From: Cheiracanthium punctorium
Taxonomy: Eukaryota; Arthropoda; Arachnida; Araneae; Cheiracanthiidae
Length of the DNA stretch: 64,000 nucleotides
Direction: 5' to 3'
NCBI GenBank assembly: GCA_038373885.1
Contig: JAWZYV010014407.1
Span: 372,001 to 436,000 of the forward strand
Shown piece by piece: positions 10,844-23,154 of the stretch. Each line of letters starts with the position of its first letter. Within the stretch, counting starts at the first letter, position 1. Both the position numbers and the translations under genes were made by a program. The notes below the pieces were generated by a model. It was given only the letters and a program-made list of their open reading frames with translations, searched no databases and had not been told where the DNA came from.

Positions 10844-11370
10844 TTACATACGACCGTTAGAAAGAACGTAATCCTACGTTAAAAAATGACATAATGTATG
10901 AGTAAGTTCTTCTTGTGTGTAAATTAGAAAACAAAGCGAATTTTAACAACAAAGAGAACAACTTAAAAAAAAATACGGCAATGATAAATAATAACGCAGA
11001 ATGGTTTCGGAAATTGTGACTTACCGTCTTCAGTGTGGGACTTTCAAGCGCTGTAGATACTAAAGTCACACATACCGAAACAGGTCTTCGGCATTTTTCT
11101 TAACTGATATACTCTTAACGCACGTTGATTATTCCTTTCTTGATAATTTGGCAACAATGTACAATTTTTATGAAAGTTATTTTTATTTTGAGGCAAAATT
11201 ATTTTTAAATTCGTAATCAACAAATCAAAAGATAAAAGTTATATTAAATACCATTCTACAGTTGTGGTATATCGTTTCTGCAGGCTAACCAAACAAACAA
11301 ACTAACATAAGAAAAAGAAAAAGGAGGAGAAACTACCAAACAACTTTTAACTTCAGTTTAAAAAAGAAAA
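10400..11370. other. AT-rich DNA with a poly-A tract
   Basis: No gene is supported. A 29-bp A homopolymer lies at 10812-10840 with no recognisable retroposon body upstream. Confidence 0.4.
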
Positions 11371-11376
11371 AAAGCG

Positions 11377-12130
11377 TTAAATTAATAAAGCACTCTTTTG
11401 AGGATCTCCGTTAATGGCACATCCGCTGAATAATGAGCTAGGTCGGCCAGACTCGCCTCCCCTTTTATAAATAGCCCCGAGACTGAGGGCGTCGCGCCAG
11501 GGCTTCAACTTGTTGAGGGCCCCTGCATACATGTCTCCTGCCACTCCACAATAAAAACCGGAGACACACACAAATTAGATCAGGCCGGGAAGAATATATA
11601 TACGCTATCGATCGCAGAAGAGCATTCCGCAGACGATCAGACAGCCAGACGGACAGAGGGCCTGCTCTACTCTACTCTACTCTCTGCTTTTCTCTTCTCT
11701 CGGTCGCCATGACAACCGCGCGAGGATGCGGGAGGAAAAATTTTCCAGAACCCCCTCCACACACAGAGCCTTTTCTTTATCCAAGTCATCGACCCTGGGC
11801 AAGAAAGTTTTGAGCAAAAGAAATCCGTCAGATTTTTGTCTTCTTTAAAAGAAAAAAAGGAAGGAAGAACATTTTCTATATTTAGGCTTGTATACGGCGC
11901 TCCCCTAAACTCAAAACTTATGATTTTGTTGAATTTGGGATTTTACGCGCAATGTGTCCAGTGGTTTTTCTCTTATCCTCTCGCCTCCGCGCCGCTTCCT
12001 CTCAACTCAACTCAACTCTTTCCAATTCCTTTCTTCTTCGTTTTTTTTTTCTCCTTACAGATAAAAAAGTTTTTAAGTGACGAAGTCTGTGTCCAATCGA
12101 TAACAAGTCTTCAGAAAAGTTGTTAAAAAG
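11377..12130. promoter_or_regulatory. Higher-GC block with promoter-like and splice-acceptor-like signals
   Basis: This stretch is less AT-rich and non-repetitive compared with its surroundings. A TATA-like ATATATATAC lies at about 11592-11601, followed by CTCTACTCTACTC and CTCAACTCAACTC short repeats. TTTTTTTTTTCTCCTTACAG ending at 12060, with CTCAAC branch-like motifs upstream, looks like a strong 3' splice site. ATG at 11709 (GTCGCCATGA) opens a frame of only 34 codons. A first exon or promoter is possible, but no protein is recognised. Confidence 0.25.
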
Positions 12131-12352
12131 GCTTTTAAATCGGAAGTGCAGCCTTGCGAAGTGGATCGTAAAGGAGATGTGCCCGATGATGTGCGCTGTA
12201 AATTTTCAAATAATCATTACCCGACATGTAACTAGAGTTGTAAATCCAATGCGGCGGAATTAGACTTGGGGGAGATTCGATTTTGTCTTTATCGGAGTTG
12301 CTGGTTCTTCTAACAATTATCCCAATTTAGAACTTTGTCTTTTCAACCTTAA

Positions 12353-12505
12353 GCCTTTGGGGGGGGGGGGCAACTATTTCTCCAATGTCGAAAAAGTGCT
12401 GCAGTTGCCATCGCACGATTTAACTATCAGCAAAATGGCGGTCGATCAAATCGCCCGGTGCGCTGAAGAGCATTTTTGACACAGCCGGCTGTGCGGCGGC
12501 CGAGA
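12353..12505 (+). mobile_element. piggyBac-like MITE, left B half only
   Basis: TTAA at 12349-12352 precedes a decayed B end. The order CCAATGTCGAAAAAG, GTTGCCATCGCACGATTTAA, AGCAAAATGGCGGTCGATC, TTTTTGACACAGCC follows that of full copies. The match stops at the centre of the family's palindrome (GCCGGCTGTGCGGCGG). Confidence 0.65.
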
Positions 12506-12894
12506 GTAAATGAAAAAAAAAAAAGTAATGCAGTATAAAAACTTAAATTAATTCAAATGAATTAATTCACAACTGATAATTAATAAAGTTAAATTAAAAT
12601 TAATTTAGTTAAGTAATTCTAAATTTTAGGGATGAAATATTTAATATGTTGTTTACCTTCACTGAACGTAATTATTGATGTATAGCTTAACAATAGGGAA
12701 CCTTTTCTGTTCAAGACGAGTTTTTTGCTTCATAAAGCGTCCTTAAAGACAGATTTTACTCTATTAAAATTTTGGAAAATATCATATAGATCATCTGAAT
12801 GATAACTGGAGCTTCAAATAAACCTATGAAAAGGTGCCTATAAAAAATAAATTAATTTAATATTATCAAACATATTGTAAATTATGTATGTTAT

Positions 12895-13425
12895 GTCGGC
12901 GTAACGTGGGCGCAGAGTGAATTACATTAGGAGTGCCCTGGACGAAAATACTGCCGTTCGTAGCTCTAGAAACGGCCAGGAGCAGGAAATTCCACCTAAT
13001 GAATGAATCCAGACTGGGGAGAACACGCCCGGATAACCCCATGACACGTGACAGTCCGGCTGCCGGTCCACGCTGAAAGGGGGCTTTTCCGAAGAGCATT
13101 CATCTCCGGTAGGATTTCGATGCAATTCGGGCGGTGACGTCATATCCGTGGATATATATTCCGGGAATGACAGGCACTCGGCGTATTTCCGAATTTTGAG
13201 ATCGATCCTACACATCCATCCCCGCTCAGTTTAAACCGTAATTGGCGGGCATGAATTTCATTAAGAGTCAGTCGCGTTTGTTCCGAGCCTGTGGAGGCAT
13301 TTCCGATTATAGTTTCGAGTTAATTAGAAAGCTCAATGAGAACGGTGCAACATCCTGCTTTCGCAGCACACTGCTCTGCATGAAGTTATTAGGGAAGGTC
13401 GGATAGTATCGGCCACCTAAGCTTC
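12895..13425. promoter_or_regulatory. Unique higher-GC block, candidate cis-regulatory DNA
   Basis: It is non-repetitive here and clearly less AT-rich than its flanks. Sites seen are TGACGTCA at 13135-13142, CACGTG near 13044 and TTAATTAG near 13321. Two overlapping reverse frames (97 and 77 codons) cover part of it but do not resemble known proteins. Regulatory function is inferred from composition and sites only; an unrecognised exon is the alternative. Confidence 0.25.
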
Positions 13426-13435
13426 TACACTTTAA

Positions 13436-13881
13436 CCCTTTGAGGGGCAACCCTTTCCCAATGCTGAAAAAAAGGGGCAGCCGTTGCCATCGCTCGACTT
13501 AACTACCAGCAAGATGGCGGACGATCGAAACGTTTATCGAGTGCCACAAAAAAGGGTCTCTAGATCTGTGGCAGGCGATGAACGTTTCGATCGTCCGCCA
13601 TCTTGCTGGTAGTTAGGTCGAGCTATGGCAACGGCTGCCCTTTTTTCAGCATTGGGCAATCTATCCAGCTGTTTTCGCATTCTTCCATTTTTCAGCAGAT
13701 GTCAGTGCTGTTAAAAATAATCGTGACCATTTTTTCAACGGGAAATGACGTGCTAAAAAGTAAAGGATTCTCGTGGAGCTAGGTCACCCGAAGCTATTTT
13801 TATAGAAATCCAATCTATTCTTCGTGACTGGCAACAGTCAAAACGTCAGAGTTTGGTGTTCCCAGAGCGGGAACACTGCGG
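13436..13881 (+). mobile_element. piggyBac-like MITE, near-full copy
   Basis: TTAA at 13432-13435 is followed by the B end CCCTTTGAGGGGCAACCC, the B core (GATGGCGGACGATCGAAACG), the inverted B core and the A unit (AACACTGCG). The last bases of the A end (CGTTAAAGGG in other copies) are cut at their internal TTAA, where the next element begins. Confidence 0.85.
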
Positions 13882-13885
13882 TTAA

Positions 13886-14289
13886 CCCTTTGTTGCGCCG
13901 TGAAAGCTCCTTATTCCGGCGCTTTCACTGCTACACGCAGAAAAAAAAAAAAAAAAAAAGGTTAAATAGTCCCAAAGCCGAAAGAGTCACCCGTTGGCAG
14001 CTCTCGAGTTAACTACCAGCAAGATGGCGATCGATGTAGTAAGGTCCTCTTTTGACACAGCCCACTGCGCCGCCGTACAGTCATCTGTGTCAGTAAACTT
14101 CTTTAGCTCTGTGGCACCAGATGGTCAATTCGATCGACCGCCATGTTGTTGGTAGTTAAAGGTATCGATGGTAACGGCTGCACTTTTTCAGCGTTGAGAA
14201 CATTTGACCCTATTTTTGTTGCGACTAGCTGTGAAAGCGCTGAAATAAGGTGGTTTCACGGCGCAACGTCAACACCGCGGGTCAGAGGG
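13886..14289. mobile_element. piggyBac-like MITE, second subfamily
   Basis: TTAA at 13882-13885 is followed by CCCTTTGTTGCGCCGTGAAA. The right side has TTTCACGGCGCAACG and ends CAGAGGG next to GTAA. The interior keeps an inverted core pair related to the main family (AGCAAGATGGCGATCGATG and CGATCGACCGCCATGTTG). The ends differ enough to call a separate subfamily. Confidence 0.75.
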
Positions 14290-14293
14290 GTAA

Positions 14294-16080
14294 AATATTT
14301 TATATTATGCATATTAAAATATGCAGATCAGTTGTACTAGATTACACCCCAATTATAATTCTATTTAAACAAACATGTTTTTCTATGATAAAAATATCAT
14401 TAATTTTTTAAAACTTTTTTGCACTCATTGCATTTTTAATTGGTTTTACATGTGGGGGGGGTTGTATCGGGCATGAAAAAAATGTGTAAGAATGTGCAAA
14501 AAATGAGCGAAAAGAAAATGTGCATCATTTGGTTACTTTTGGTTAAGACAACAACTTTTTAACTTGAAGCAGACTTAATTTCTCAAAAAATTTAAGAGGT
14601 ACAGATATTAAAACTGTTTTAATAGATAAGAAAATGTTGTAAGTCGGGAAATTTTTTAAAATATCAGTTTTTCAAACCCCAAAATTCATTTTGGCGAGTT
14701 AATCAGCGAGTAAAATTAATACCCAGAAAGTGAAAACAGTGTGCTTATATCAATAAATTTTAATAGCGTGCTTTTTTAAATTAAGAAAAAATTAGCTTTA
14801 AATTTCTCCATAATGATTTTCGTTTCATGTCAAAAATATATGTCTACCTATGACATATATGTCTACCATCACAGAATTAAAAGTAATAAAAACACCCACA
14901 GACTATCTTCAATTTTTAGCAAATATGGATTTATTACATATAAAGTAGAAAATGATTTTTCCTTCAAACAATTTACACGTCGTTTCGAATTTATGTAAAT
15001 TTTAAATCGAATTCTGTTAAACTGTAATTTTATATTATTATTATTAAGTTAATTTGAATATTTCTCTTTCAAATTAACTTATTGAAACACAATTCTATCT
15101 ACTTCAGAAAATTATTCTGACTTTTATAAGATTGAGTATATCAAAAGTTTTTTTTACATATTTTGTCAAAAATTTAACAAATACGTGCTCGCGGTTTCAA
15201 TCTTTAATGGAGATCCTCGTAAACAAAGCATAATACAAGCAACAATTAGAAATATTGTGTCATTATTTTTAAAAAAATGCACTAATTGGAATAGTTAAAA
15301 GAAGAATCTTCTTGGCAATATTATTTTCAAGTTCTCATGCAGTCTGATAAAGGATATAGCTTGGAAAAGAAAGGGAAATAATGAAGAGCATAATTTGTCA
15401 TTTTCCGATCGCCAAATTAGTTGCCTAGAGTAAAGAAAGTCGCCAGATATTTGAAAATGGCATGAAAACTGTATTTTTTTAATTTCGTAGCAAAAATCTC
15501 CTTTTTAATTGCTGGTGGGCAAGAAAAAATGGAAAGTATCAAAAATAAGTAAGATAAGACTTGAAACTAGACATTTTCATTAACTGTTTACCTTAGCGTA
15601 GCTATACTTTCATCGCTTTTCTTCTAATGTAGAAACAATTTTCGAAATTTCGAAAGAAAAAATCAGATCTTACCTAGAAAAAAAGAAAACAGAAATTAAT
15701 CAGCAAAGCATGCATTAACATTTTTATTTAATAATATGTTTGTCAATATTCAAACTTATGATATTCAATAAAATTCTAAAAATGAACATTAGGGATGTTT
15801 TTGTTTTATCTTAAAAAATTATACGATACAAAAAATCAATAATAATCTTCGTTACCAAAATTTAAAAAGTTTATTTTCTTCAATATATAAACTCATTTTA
15901 ATTTATTTTCAACTCTTTTTTAAAGATTATTAGTATTATAATTATTTTTTTAATTTATTTATTTCTAGCTTTGGATTGTCAGTGATGTGAACTCTACAAA
16001 TGTTATTTCCCCCCTTTTTTTTCTAAATGAGATGCAAACTTGAATGAAAAAAAGTTGAATGATAGATAGCTAAAAATAAA
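14294..16080. other. Very AT-rich unassigned DNA
   Basis: No gene or complete mobile element is seen. Positions 15412-15526 hold the uninterrupted copy of the dispersed repeat found split at 1151-1835. Confidence 0.45.
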
Positions 16081-16082
16081 TA

Positions 16083-16262
16083 CCGTGTTTACTCGGGTAA
16101 AGTCGCACTTTTTTTTTTGCCAATTTTTCATGGTGAAAGTCTAGGTGCGACTATTATGCGGCCAAAATTCACTGCATAATATTGTAACTCTAAAGCTTTT
16201 TTTCTGCTTCAAAACGGGGGTGCGACTATTGTGCGAAGGCGAATATTACGCAAGTAAACACG
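16083..16262. mobile_element. TA-duplicating MITE (mariner/pogo type)
   Basis: Ends CCGTGTTTACT and AGTAAACACG are inverted repeats flanked by TA on each side. Subterminal GTGCGACTATT occurs near each end region. The 180-bp length and TA duplication suggest a Tc1/mariner/pogo-type MITE. Confidence 0.7.
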
Positions 16263-16264
16263 TA

Positions 16265-19200
16265 ATTGTATTTTTTTTGCTAATTTCTACTCAATTATTG
16301 TTAATAATTATATCCAATGTTCTAGTCTAGGGCAGTTACGCAGTTCTGTGCTCATAAGAAGCGTTCAGATAACAAATCAATTAATTTGGTAATTTCTAAT
16401 TTATACTATTCCAGTCTTACACAAATACTATTTGGAACAATTCAATAGTACGTGAGGTAAAATTATTTTAGTATTATAGTTTGATCATGTAGTGAACTCC
16501 TGAATTGGAAAGTAATAGATGTAGTTTATGCGTATAATCATTCGTTAAAAAGGACTTTTTTCGATCAAAGCTTACTTTTATCTTTAAATACTACAGCGTC
16601 ATTTTTTTAAACTTCTTATTTTTACTTTTAAAAAAATGCTCTGGCAAATAGCTCTTCCAGAGTTAGCAATTTTAGTGGAGTATTTGGGAGAAAAAGAGTG
16701 AAATTTTTCATTCATATTATTATGTATATGTACATAACATTTTTTAGGGTTTATTGCAGAACACAGTACGACCGCCAATTTGGCGGTGTTTTCTTCTGCC
16801 ATGTTTTGCCCATGATGCCAAATTACATCATCGGTGTAGTTAAAACTACTATCATCATTACTTAATAATTATAATAAACTGTTATTATTACTTAAAAGGA
16901 TAAATTTTATTTTGGTTGGTAATTATCTTGCCGCTTTATCGCCCTTCTGCTTCGCGTCTGACCGGTGCTTTACGATAGACATTAAGTTTTAACACATTCC
17001 TATAGTTAAACCCGTATTCTAATGACTCTCCAAAAATCTTTGATCCTCTACTGTCCGTTTTAACAAGAATTCACTGTATCCTCAAAAATTCTCTTTGATA
17101 ATAACAAACACTCTTAGAAAAAAAAGAAACAAGAAAAATTTCTAAATACTTCACACCTCTATTTATACAATTTTTAGAAACAAAATTCCACTTAGGGAAA
17201 TTTTGATTTGTTAATTACCACAAAATACACTACTTAAGATAATCCCTAAAGCAGTAAAATATTGCTTTACAAAACAAACAAATCCAACCGCATTTACGTA
17301 AGATCCAGTTTACTCGCACCTTCTATTTAGGAACTCCAACATTTAAAAAAAAAAAAAATTAAAAAATCCTCTTCAATGTTTATATTTCGAACAACCAACA
17401 CTTAATTTTTCAAAAGACTCTTCTTCCCCCTTTAACAACGCAAAGCCACTTACACACTCTCGCCTTTAAGCCTTTTACAAATCCGAACATTTCAATTAAA
17501 AATAAACACACACGCACGTAAATGAAGTAAGCCTTTTAAAACCCACCGCTGCCTCGTGATCTAGAATTAAGTCTCTGAACTTAAAAAAAAAGATAAATAA
17601 ATAAATAATAATGCATAGAAGTGTGAGTGGGTGGGTGGGGTGTTATACGTGATCGCTAAGTCTGAAGGCAAACAAAGCTTATTCGAAAAGAGAATCTCGT
17701 TCGATTTCCAGCACAGAAATTCTCGAAGAAACTTCTGTTTAATTAAATAAAACTGTGACTGTAACTTAGATAGCAAGGATAACAAAATAATCTTGTATCG
17801 GAAATTGCCTAGGCTTTTTTTCCAGTCTGGTATCTTAGAATCACGTTCATGGGAGTTTCTTTTTTCGTATTTAATCCAAGTAATACTTACAAGTCCGATT
17901 CTTTTTTAGTTTTTCTCCCCTCCCCCTTGCTCCCACACACTCCTTTTTTAGTCTTTATCATTTTACAGGAAGTTTAAGTGATTTTTAGATTTGAAAAATT
18001 CTAATATAAATGAAAACATGAATGCTTTATTTGTAAGTCACAATTTATATTAATCTGTTTATTTACTTAATTGTCCATAAAACAGATTAACATGGAGATT
18101 TCTAATCTTTTATGACAATTTAAAGGAATTTGTTCGTTTTAGAACTTCGGACATACTCAAAATAAATGAATTAATGAATTGTTTGTTTTTACAAGTGAGA
18201 AGTTACACTGATCTGTCTTTTCGCCAATTGTGGGATACGAACGCAATAAACACAGAAGTTTTTAATCCGTCTTACTAATTTGGCAATGCATGTTTTAAAA
18301 TTAAGGCAGCTTTAAAATAAATAAACCGGTTTTGTTTTCAGTAACTCAAAATTTAATTTAGTTTATCAATAGCGTTATTGTATACAGAACAGGATTTCAG
18401 ATCTGTTAAGGGGATGTCAATTAATTTCGCCCAGTTGACTATCCCATAACCTATAGTTTGCATAGTTTGTCATGATGAATATCTGTTAAGATTAAAAATC
18501 ATAATTTATTTACCAAGCCATTTTTTGAAAAAAATTAAATCGCTTTTTTTTGGGGGGGGATTTTGATTGAAATAAATATTAATTTTATTAAATATTAATT
18601 TTATTAATTTTATTAAATTTTATTATTTATTTATTTTTTGAAGGTAATGTAAATAATAATAATAATAATAATACTGGTTTTAAACTTGTATCTATTATTA
18701 GAGTTTGTTTTCATTAATATCTTTACAAGCTGCTTAAAAAATGCAGTTATCATTGACGTTTAGGAGTAAATTACCATTTTAGTGTTTTGTTAAAGCTTTA
18801 TGATGAAGTAAATTCATTCTCCATTTCCGATTTTTTGCTAGAGGATTTTTTCCCCTAACTTTAACGTTTCCATCAAAATAAACAATTTACCAAGGGGAAA
18901 AAAATGTATTGTATAACTACTGATCCTCCTAATTATTCTGGTTTTGTGGTAATTGATTTCTTCAGAAATTCCTTTACAACCATCGATCGCTATAACAACC
19001 ATTAGCCATTGAGTGGTAGTGGTGTTCAGAGTTTACTACGATCTGAATCTATATGATTCACTGAAACGTTGTGAGTCATTTTAGGAAACAATTTCTGTTT
19101 CATTAACCATGTACATACATAGTGCCTGTACTTTCCGCTTAGCCACCAGTTCCAAACACATAAAGTGTTCTGGTAAATGCCCAGTGACGTACGGGAAGTA

Positions 19201-19415
19201 ACACGCGGAAGTGACGCGAATGCAGACAGTTCCTTTGAAAGAAATATTCTGGGAAAAAAGTTAGGAAATGTAAACACTTATACGGATATTCTAAATGATT
19301 TACTCACAGTGACTAGCAAATAGATGCAAAGAATTTCCAATCTGTCGAATACATACCGACCAGAAATATGTCTTATGGGTAGTAGTACGCAGTTTGCCCG
19401 TAATCATTATAAATA
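16265..19415. other. AT-rich unassigned DNA
   Basis: No gene supported. It contains short simple repeats (ATAA near 17593, AAT near 18650-18672) and a CCGCCAATTTGGCGG palindrome at about 16771-16785. No paired transposon termini are seen. Confidence 0.4.
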
Positions 19416-19433
19416 TACCAGGGGTCGATCCAG

Positions 19434-19664
19434 TGTTGCGTTGTGTTGTGGTATTACGGGCTCTAGGCTGAGCAGGGGGTGCCCTCCGTGGAGTTTTTGT
19501 AAGGGGTCCTAACACGTATTTATTACCCTAAGTTTCGGAGGAAACCTTGGTAAACTCCGTACGGCTACGACGGACGCAACCTGCACCTTCCGTGTCCCAG
19601 TGGCGGAACCAAGCACCTTCCATGTCCCAGTTCAGAGCGCTATGCGCTTGGCCACTGGTAGGAA
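19434..19664 (-). mobile_element. tRNA-derived SINE with exact target duplication
   Basis: AGGGGTCGATCCAG is repeated exactly at 19420-19433 and 19665-19678. On the minus strand the A-box-like CAGTGGCCAAGCGC (19644-19657) precedes the B-box-like GGTTCCGCC (19602-19610), and the body ends in an ACAACACAAC-rich tail. The body is homologous to the SINE at 23433-23640 (TGCCCTCCGTGG, CGTATTTA, AAACTCCG). An internal 19-20-bp duplication (GCACCTTCC-TGTCCCAGT) occurs at 19582-19600 and 19612-19631. Confidence 0.8.
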
Positions 19665-19999
19665 AGGGGTCGATCCAGAAATTAATTAAAACAGATTAAA
19701 ATGCCGAGGAAGGGCTGTTACATTTAATTATATTTTCGCGAAGCAGCCGTTTTAAGCGATTGTAGGTTTGTGAAAGAGCCGTTTTAATCGATAATAATTT
19801 TGTGAAAGGGTCACAAAACGGGCTCCGTTTGCGCAGTAAATACCATTTTGAACCCAGTAAACTACGTATAGTGGATGGCTATTAAAATGTCTTTACACAA
19901 ACTGTATTATACCCCTTAAGAAGGCTAAACCTTAGCGAAGTGTTTATTTTTAGTTAAATATATAAATCATGGAATTCAATGACAAATATGCCGGAGGTT

Positions 20000-20051
20000 C
20001 ATCGAACCGAATAATTTTTTTTTTCTTAATAAAAAATTATTCGGTTCGATG
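20000..20051. repeat. Perfect hairpin
   Basis: CATCGAACCGAATAATTTTT at 20000-20019 pairs with AAAAATTATTCGGTTCGATG at 20032-20051 around an AT loop. Confidence 0.9.
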
Positions 20052-20111
20052 GTTTTCTTTAATAATTCTTATGAATATTCTTTTATAATAAATAGATAAA
20101 ATCATCATCAC

Positions 20112-20260
20112 AGAAACGTAGCCAGAGGTCTGAATCCCTCCTGAAATTTTGGTTTTTGTTAATTGGCTGCAAATAATCAAGCCTTTTTGCCAAAATTCTA
20201 CATTTTCAGGGGTGTCCTCCGCGAACTTTTTTTTTCGGGGGGAGGGGGGTGCTTATGTAC
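20112..20260 (+). mobile_element. Partial GTAGCCAG-type hAT fragment
   Basis: The segment starts AACGTAGCCAGAGG and shares CTGAAATTTTGG and TTTTTGTTAATTGG order with fragments at 28411-28520 and 56024-56187. A G-run lies near its right side. No target duplication is seen. Confidence 0.45.
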
Positions 20261-20726
20261 CTACATTACCATAAAAGTATGAGATATATTTTTACGGACA
20301 CTACGGAATCATGAAGAATTCATAATCATGATTCATTCAATCATGACATAGCATTTTTTTTTTCATTTGCTATTGTAATATCTGATAAATATAGTGTCGT
20401 ACTAGTCAGTGGTGTATTTAAGGGGGACGTTGAAGGGGCCCGTTCTCCCTCAGAAGATGTAAACGAATTATTAAACACAGCTATTTTTAAATATTTATAT
20501 TAACTGTAGTAACAATAAGGCATTGGAAACCTATATACGCTACTAGTACTACTTATTTCGAAAAAAAAAAAAAAAAAAAAAAACCATTGAACCCCCTTTT
20601 TTGGTCTTGCAAAAATTTAAGTGATGATAATTTTATCCACAAATTTTCCACAACACTTATAAAAATATTACAACTAGTAATAATGGTAATAATAACAATA
20701 ATAATAACAACAATAATCATAACAAT

Positions 20727-20843
20727 CAGGCCCGTAGCCAGGAATTTTTTTCGGGGGGGGGGGGGTTGAACTTATATGTGTATAAATAGACGGAATTTCA
20801 TCACTAATCCAAAAAATTCGCCCCCCCCCTGGCTACGCCCCTG
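20727..20843. mobile_element. hAT MITE, CAGGGGCGTAGCC family
   Basis: Ends CAGGCCCGTAGCCAGG and CCTGGCTACGCCCCTG flank 117 bp with long G and C runs. Flanks ATAACAAT and ATAATAAT match at 7 of 8 bases. It shares TAAATAGACGGAATTTCATC (read directly) with the reverse-oriented copy at 53200-53378. Confidence 0.85.
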
Positions 20844-20849
20844 ATAATA

Positions 20850-21410
20850 ATAGCTAAGATGTTTGGATTAACTTATTAGAAAAAGAAATCTGAATGTGGC
20901 ACTCTAATAACGCCATGATGATACAAAAATATCCGAGGAAATGATATAAATCTTAGGTTATTATTTAAAATTTACAAACAACTGAGGAGGTCTCTTACGT
21001 AATGGCCGAGTGCATGGGATATCATTTGGATACCCAGATAGCCCGGCAAAGATAACAAGATTTGCGTTTGTTTATAAGTGGAAGAAGTGACGAGAATGTT
21101 GATTGGCATAGGTGTGCCGTTCCGAACGGGATCAGAATATTTTAAACTGAGACTTATTATCATGTCCCTGTTACTTTTCATTTGAAATTCTGTGGCATCA
21201 TCGTAGAAATTCTAATTCAAGAATGGGATTGCCCTAGTCACGCACATGAAGAAAGAATAAATAAAGAATATACAAAGAATAAATAAAACAAGAGTAATCA
21301 GTTGGAGATGGATGTACAATGAGAAAAATATTCGCCCTTTCTAATATTTTGCAACAAAGTTGAAGAAAAAACAAATGTGTTTCTTCGGTGGTGAATGTAC
21401 TTGGAATACT
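20850..21410. other. Unassigned DNA
   Basis: No gene recognised. A short GAATAAATAAAGAAT-type purine-rich repeat lies near 21252-21290. Confidence 0.35.
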
Positions 21411-21414
21411 ACTA

Positions 21415-21925
21415 CAGGGTTTCTACAGATTTCACAACTTCCGCTTCCCTGACTTTCCCTGACATCTATCACGCTCTTCCCTGTTTTTATGTAGCGTGCT
21501 TTCCCAAATTTTGCGTTTCTATTTTAACATTACATCCTTTAATTAATAACTTTTTATATATTTTGATCCTTTTTTTACAAATAATAATAAAATTAATATT
21601 ATACAAGAATGTTATTTGACATCACTGGAGTCTAACAAAAACTATGTTTGATAATAATTTAGGATAAAATTAAGCCTATTTCAACTGCACAAGATATGCT
21701 CATAAAGGACACATTTAAAAATTATTTATAAGGTTAAATGAGAAAATGAAAATAAAACAATTTCTATACTTAGGTTCTAACAGCAAGTATTTTCTTGATT
21801 TTGCCGCAAAATTCAATTTTTCTTGCATTTCCCTGACCTTTCTTCAATTTCTGCTAATTTACCCCCTGACTTTCTCTGACCAAATTGACTCATTTCCCTG
21901 ACTTTCCAGGTCTGTAGAAACCTTG
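21415..21925. mobile_element. hAT-like element with 5-bp duplication (second copy)
   Basis: Ends CAGGGTTTCTACAGA and TCTGTAGAAACCTTG are inverted repeats. TACTA directly abuts both ends. CCTGACTTTCCCTGAC-type repeats lie just inside both termini. The interior is AT-rich with no transposase seen. It is related to the element at 1179-1718. Confidence 0.8.
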
Positions 21926-22250
21926 TACTAAATCTATAAATACAATTGGCATTTGTATAGAGTCTCCAGTAGTGAGTGGTATGCAGCGGGGATTTCCACG
22001 TCTGTGAAAATCGTTGCTTCCGTGCGTGGGCTTCTGAATGCGATGTTGTGTCCACAAACAATGTGAATACTTTTAGATTTAATTTCTATAACTGTTAATC
22101 TGAGGTAAACTTCTTTAATACTGAAAACTGAGGAAAATGGGAGTGGAATGGAGAAATACTACAAAGTAAATTTTACACTATAATATCTGGTTTTACATAC
22201 ACACGAGATATTCTTAATTTTGGCCGATAAGGAAGATGGATACAACGCAA

Positions 22251-22416
22251 TAGAGATAGATGCGAGGCGATTTTTTGCAAAGGAGACAGAGATTTACAGA
22301 TTTTTTACGATACGAGACAAACATTTTTAACATTACGATATAGGGATTTTGCGATACGAGACAAAGCTTTTGGCTGTTTTGCGAGACGCCTATTTTTCGT
22401 GACGTATCAATCCCTA
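22251..22416. mobile_element. hAT MITE, GAGACGAG family
   Basis: Left end TAGAGATAGATGCGAGGCGA and right end CGTATCAATCCCTA are imperfect inverted repeats. Flanks CAACGCAA and TAATGCAA match at 6 of 8. The interior has repeated CGATACGAGACAAA motifs. Related copies: 37727-37915 and 59123-59249. Confidence 0.6.
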
Positions 22417-23154
22417 TAATGCAATTTAAAGAATTGCAGACATTTTCACTAAAACATTTCCTGATTAAATGCGACATTGTAAAAGGATGGTATACGGCCA
22501 CATACCCCATCAGCCAGATTCCGAAGAACTATGAAGAGTACAGACTGCATCGAACAACAGCATTAATTCTGTGTTCAAAGGAATAAGCTTCACAGATTGA
22601 AAACAAAATTTCTCACTTCAGTGATATCGGAGATAAAAATAACAAACAAAATGGCAACTTCATTAATCCTATTAATTAATTAAGAGTGAAATACGCAAGC
22701 ATAGAATGCGGAACAAAACAAAAGTATAAAGACCCTAATTTGTAATTACGTTAAAAAAAAATGAGAATCATCAGCGTTGATGTTTCCACCTGAAAAGCAT
22801 GGAAAAATAAATAAACCTTTTATTGCTTTTTTTCCTCTTAGTCATTCATTAATTTCACTCGCAAGATAATTGGAAAGTAAATTAGAACACTCATTAGCAA
22901 ACAGTTGGACGGCTTACAAAATTACGATAACAAGCAAGAAAATTACTGTATGAGAAGCGGTAACACCGGAAAACCCCTTTCTATGTTTAAAATAAATAGA
23001 TTAAAACTTCTATTTATTTATTTGTTTAATCTTTCTGGAAATGATAGGAATATTCTCATATTTCACTGGGATAAATGCAACTGATTGACAACAAAGAATC
23101 TTAGAACATATTTGAGAGGGAGTGGCGTCGGAGCTGTACACAATAGACTGACTG

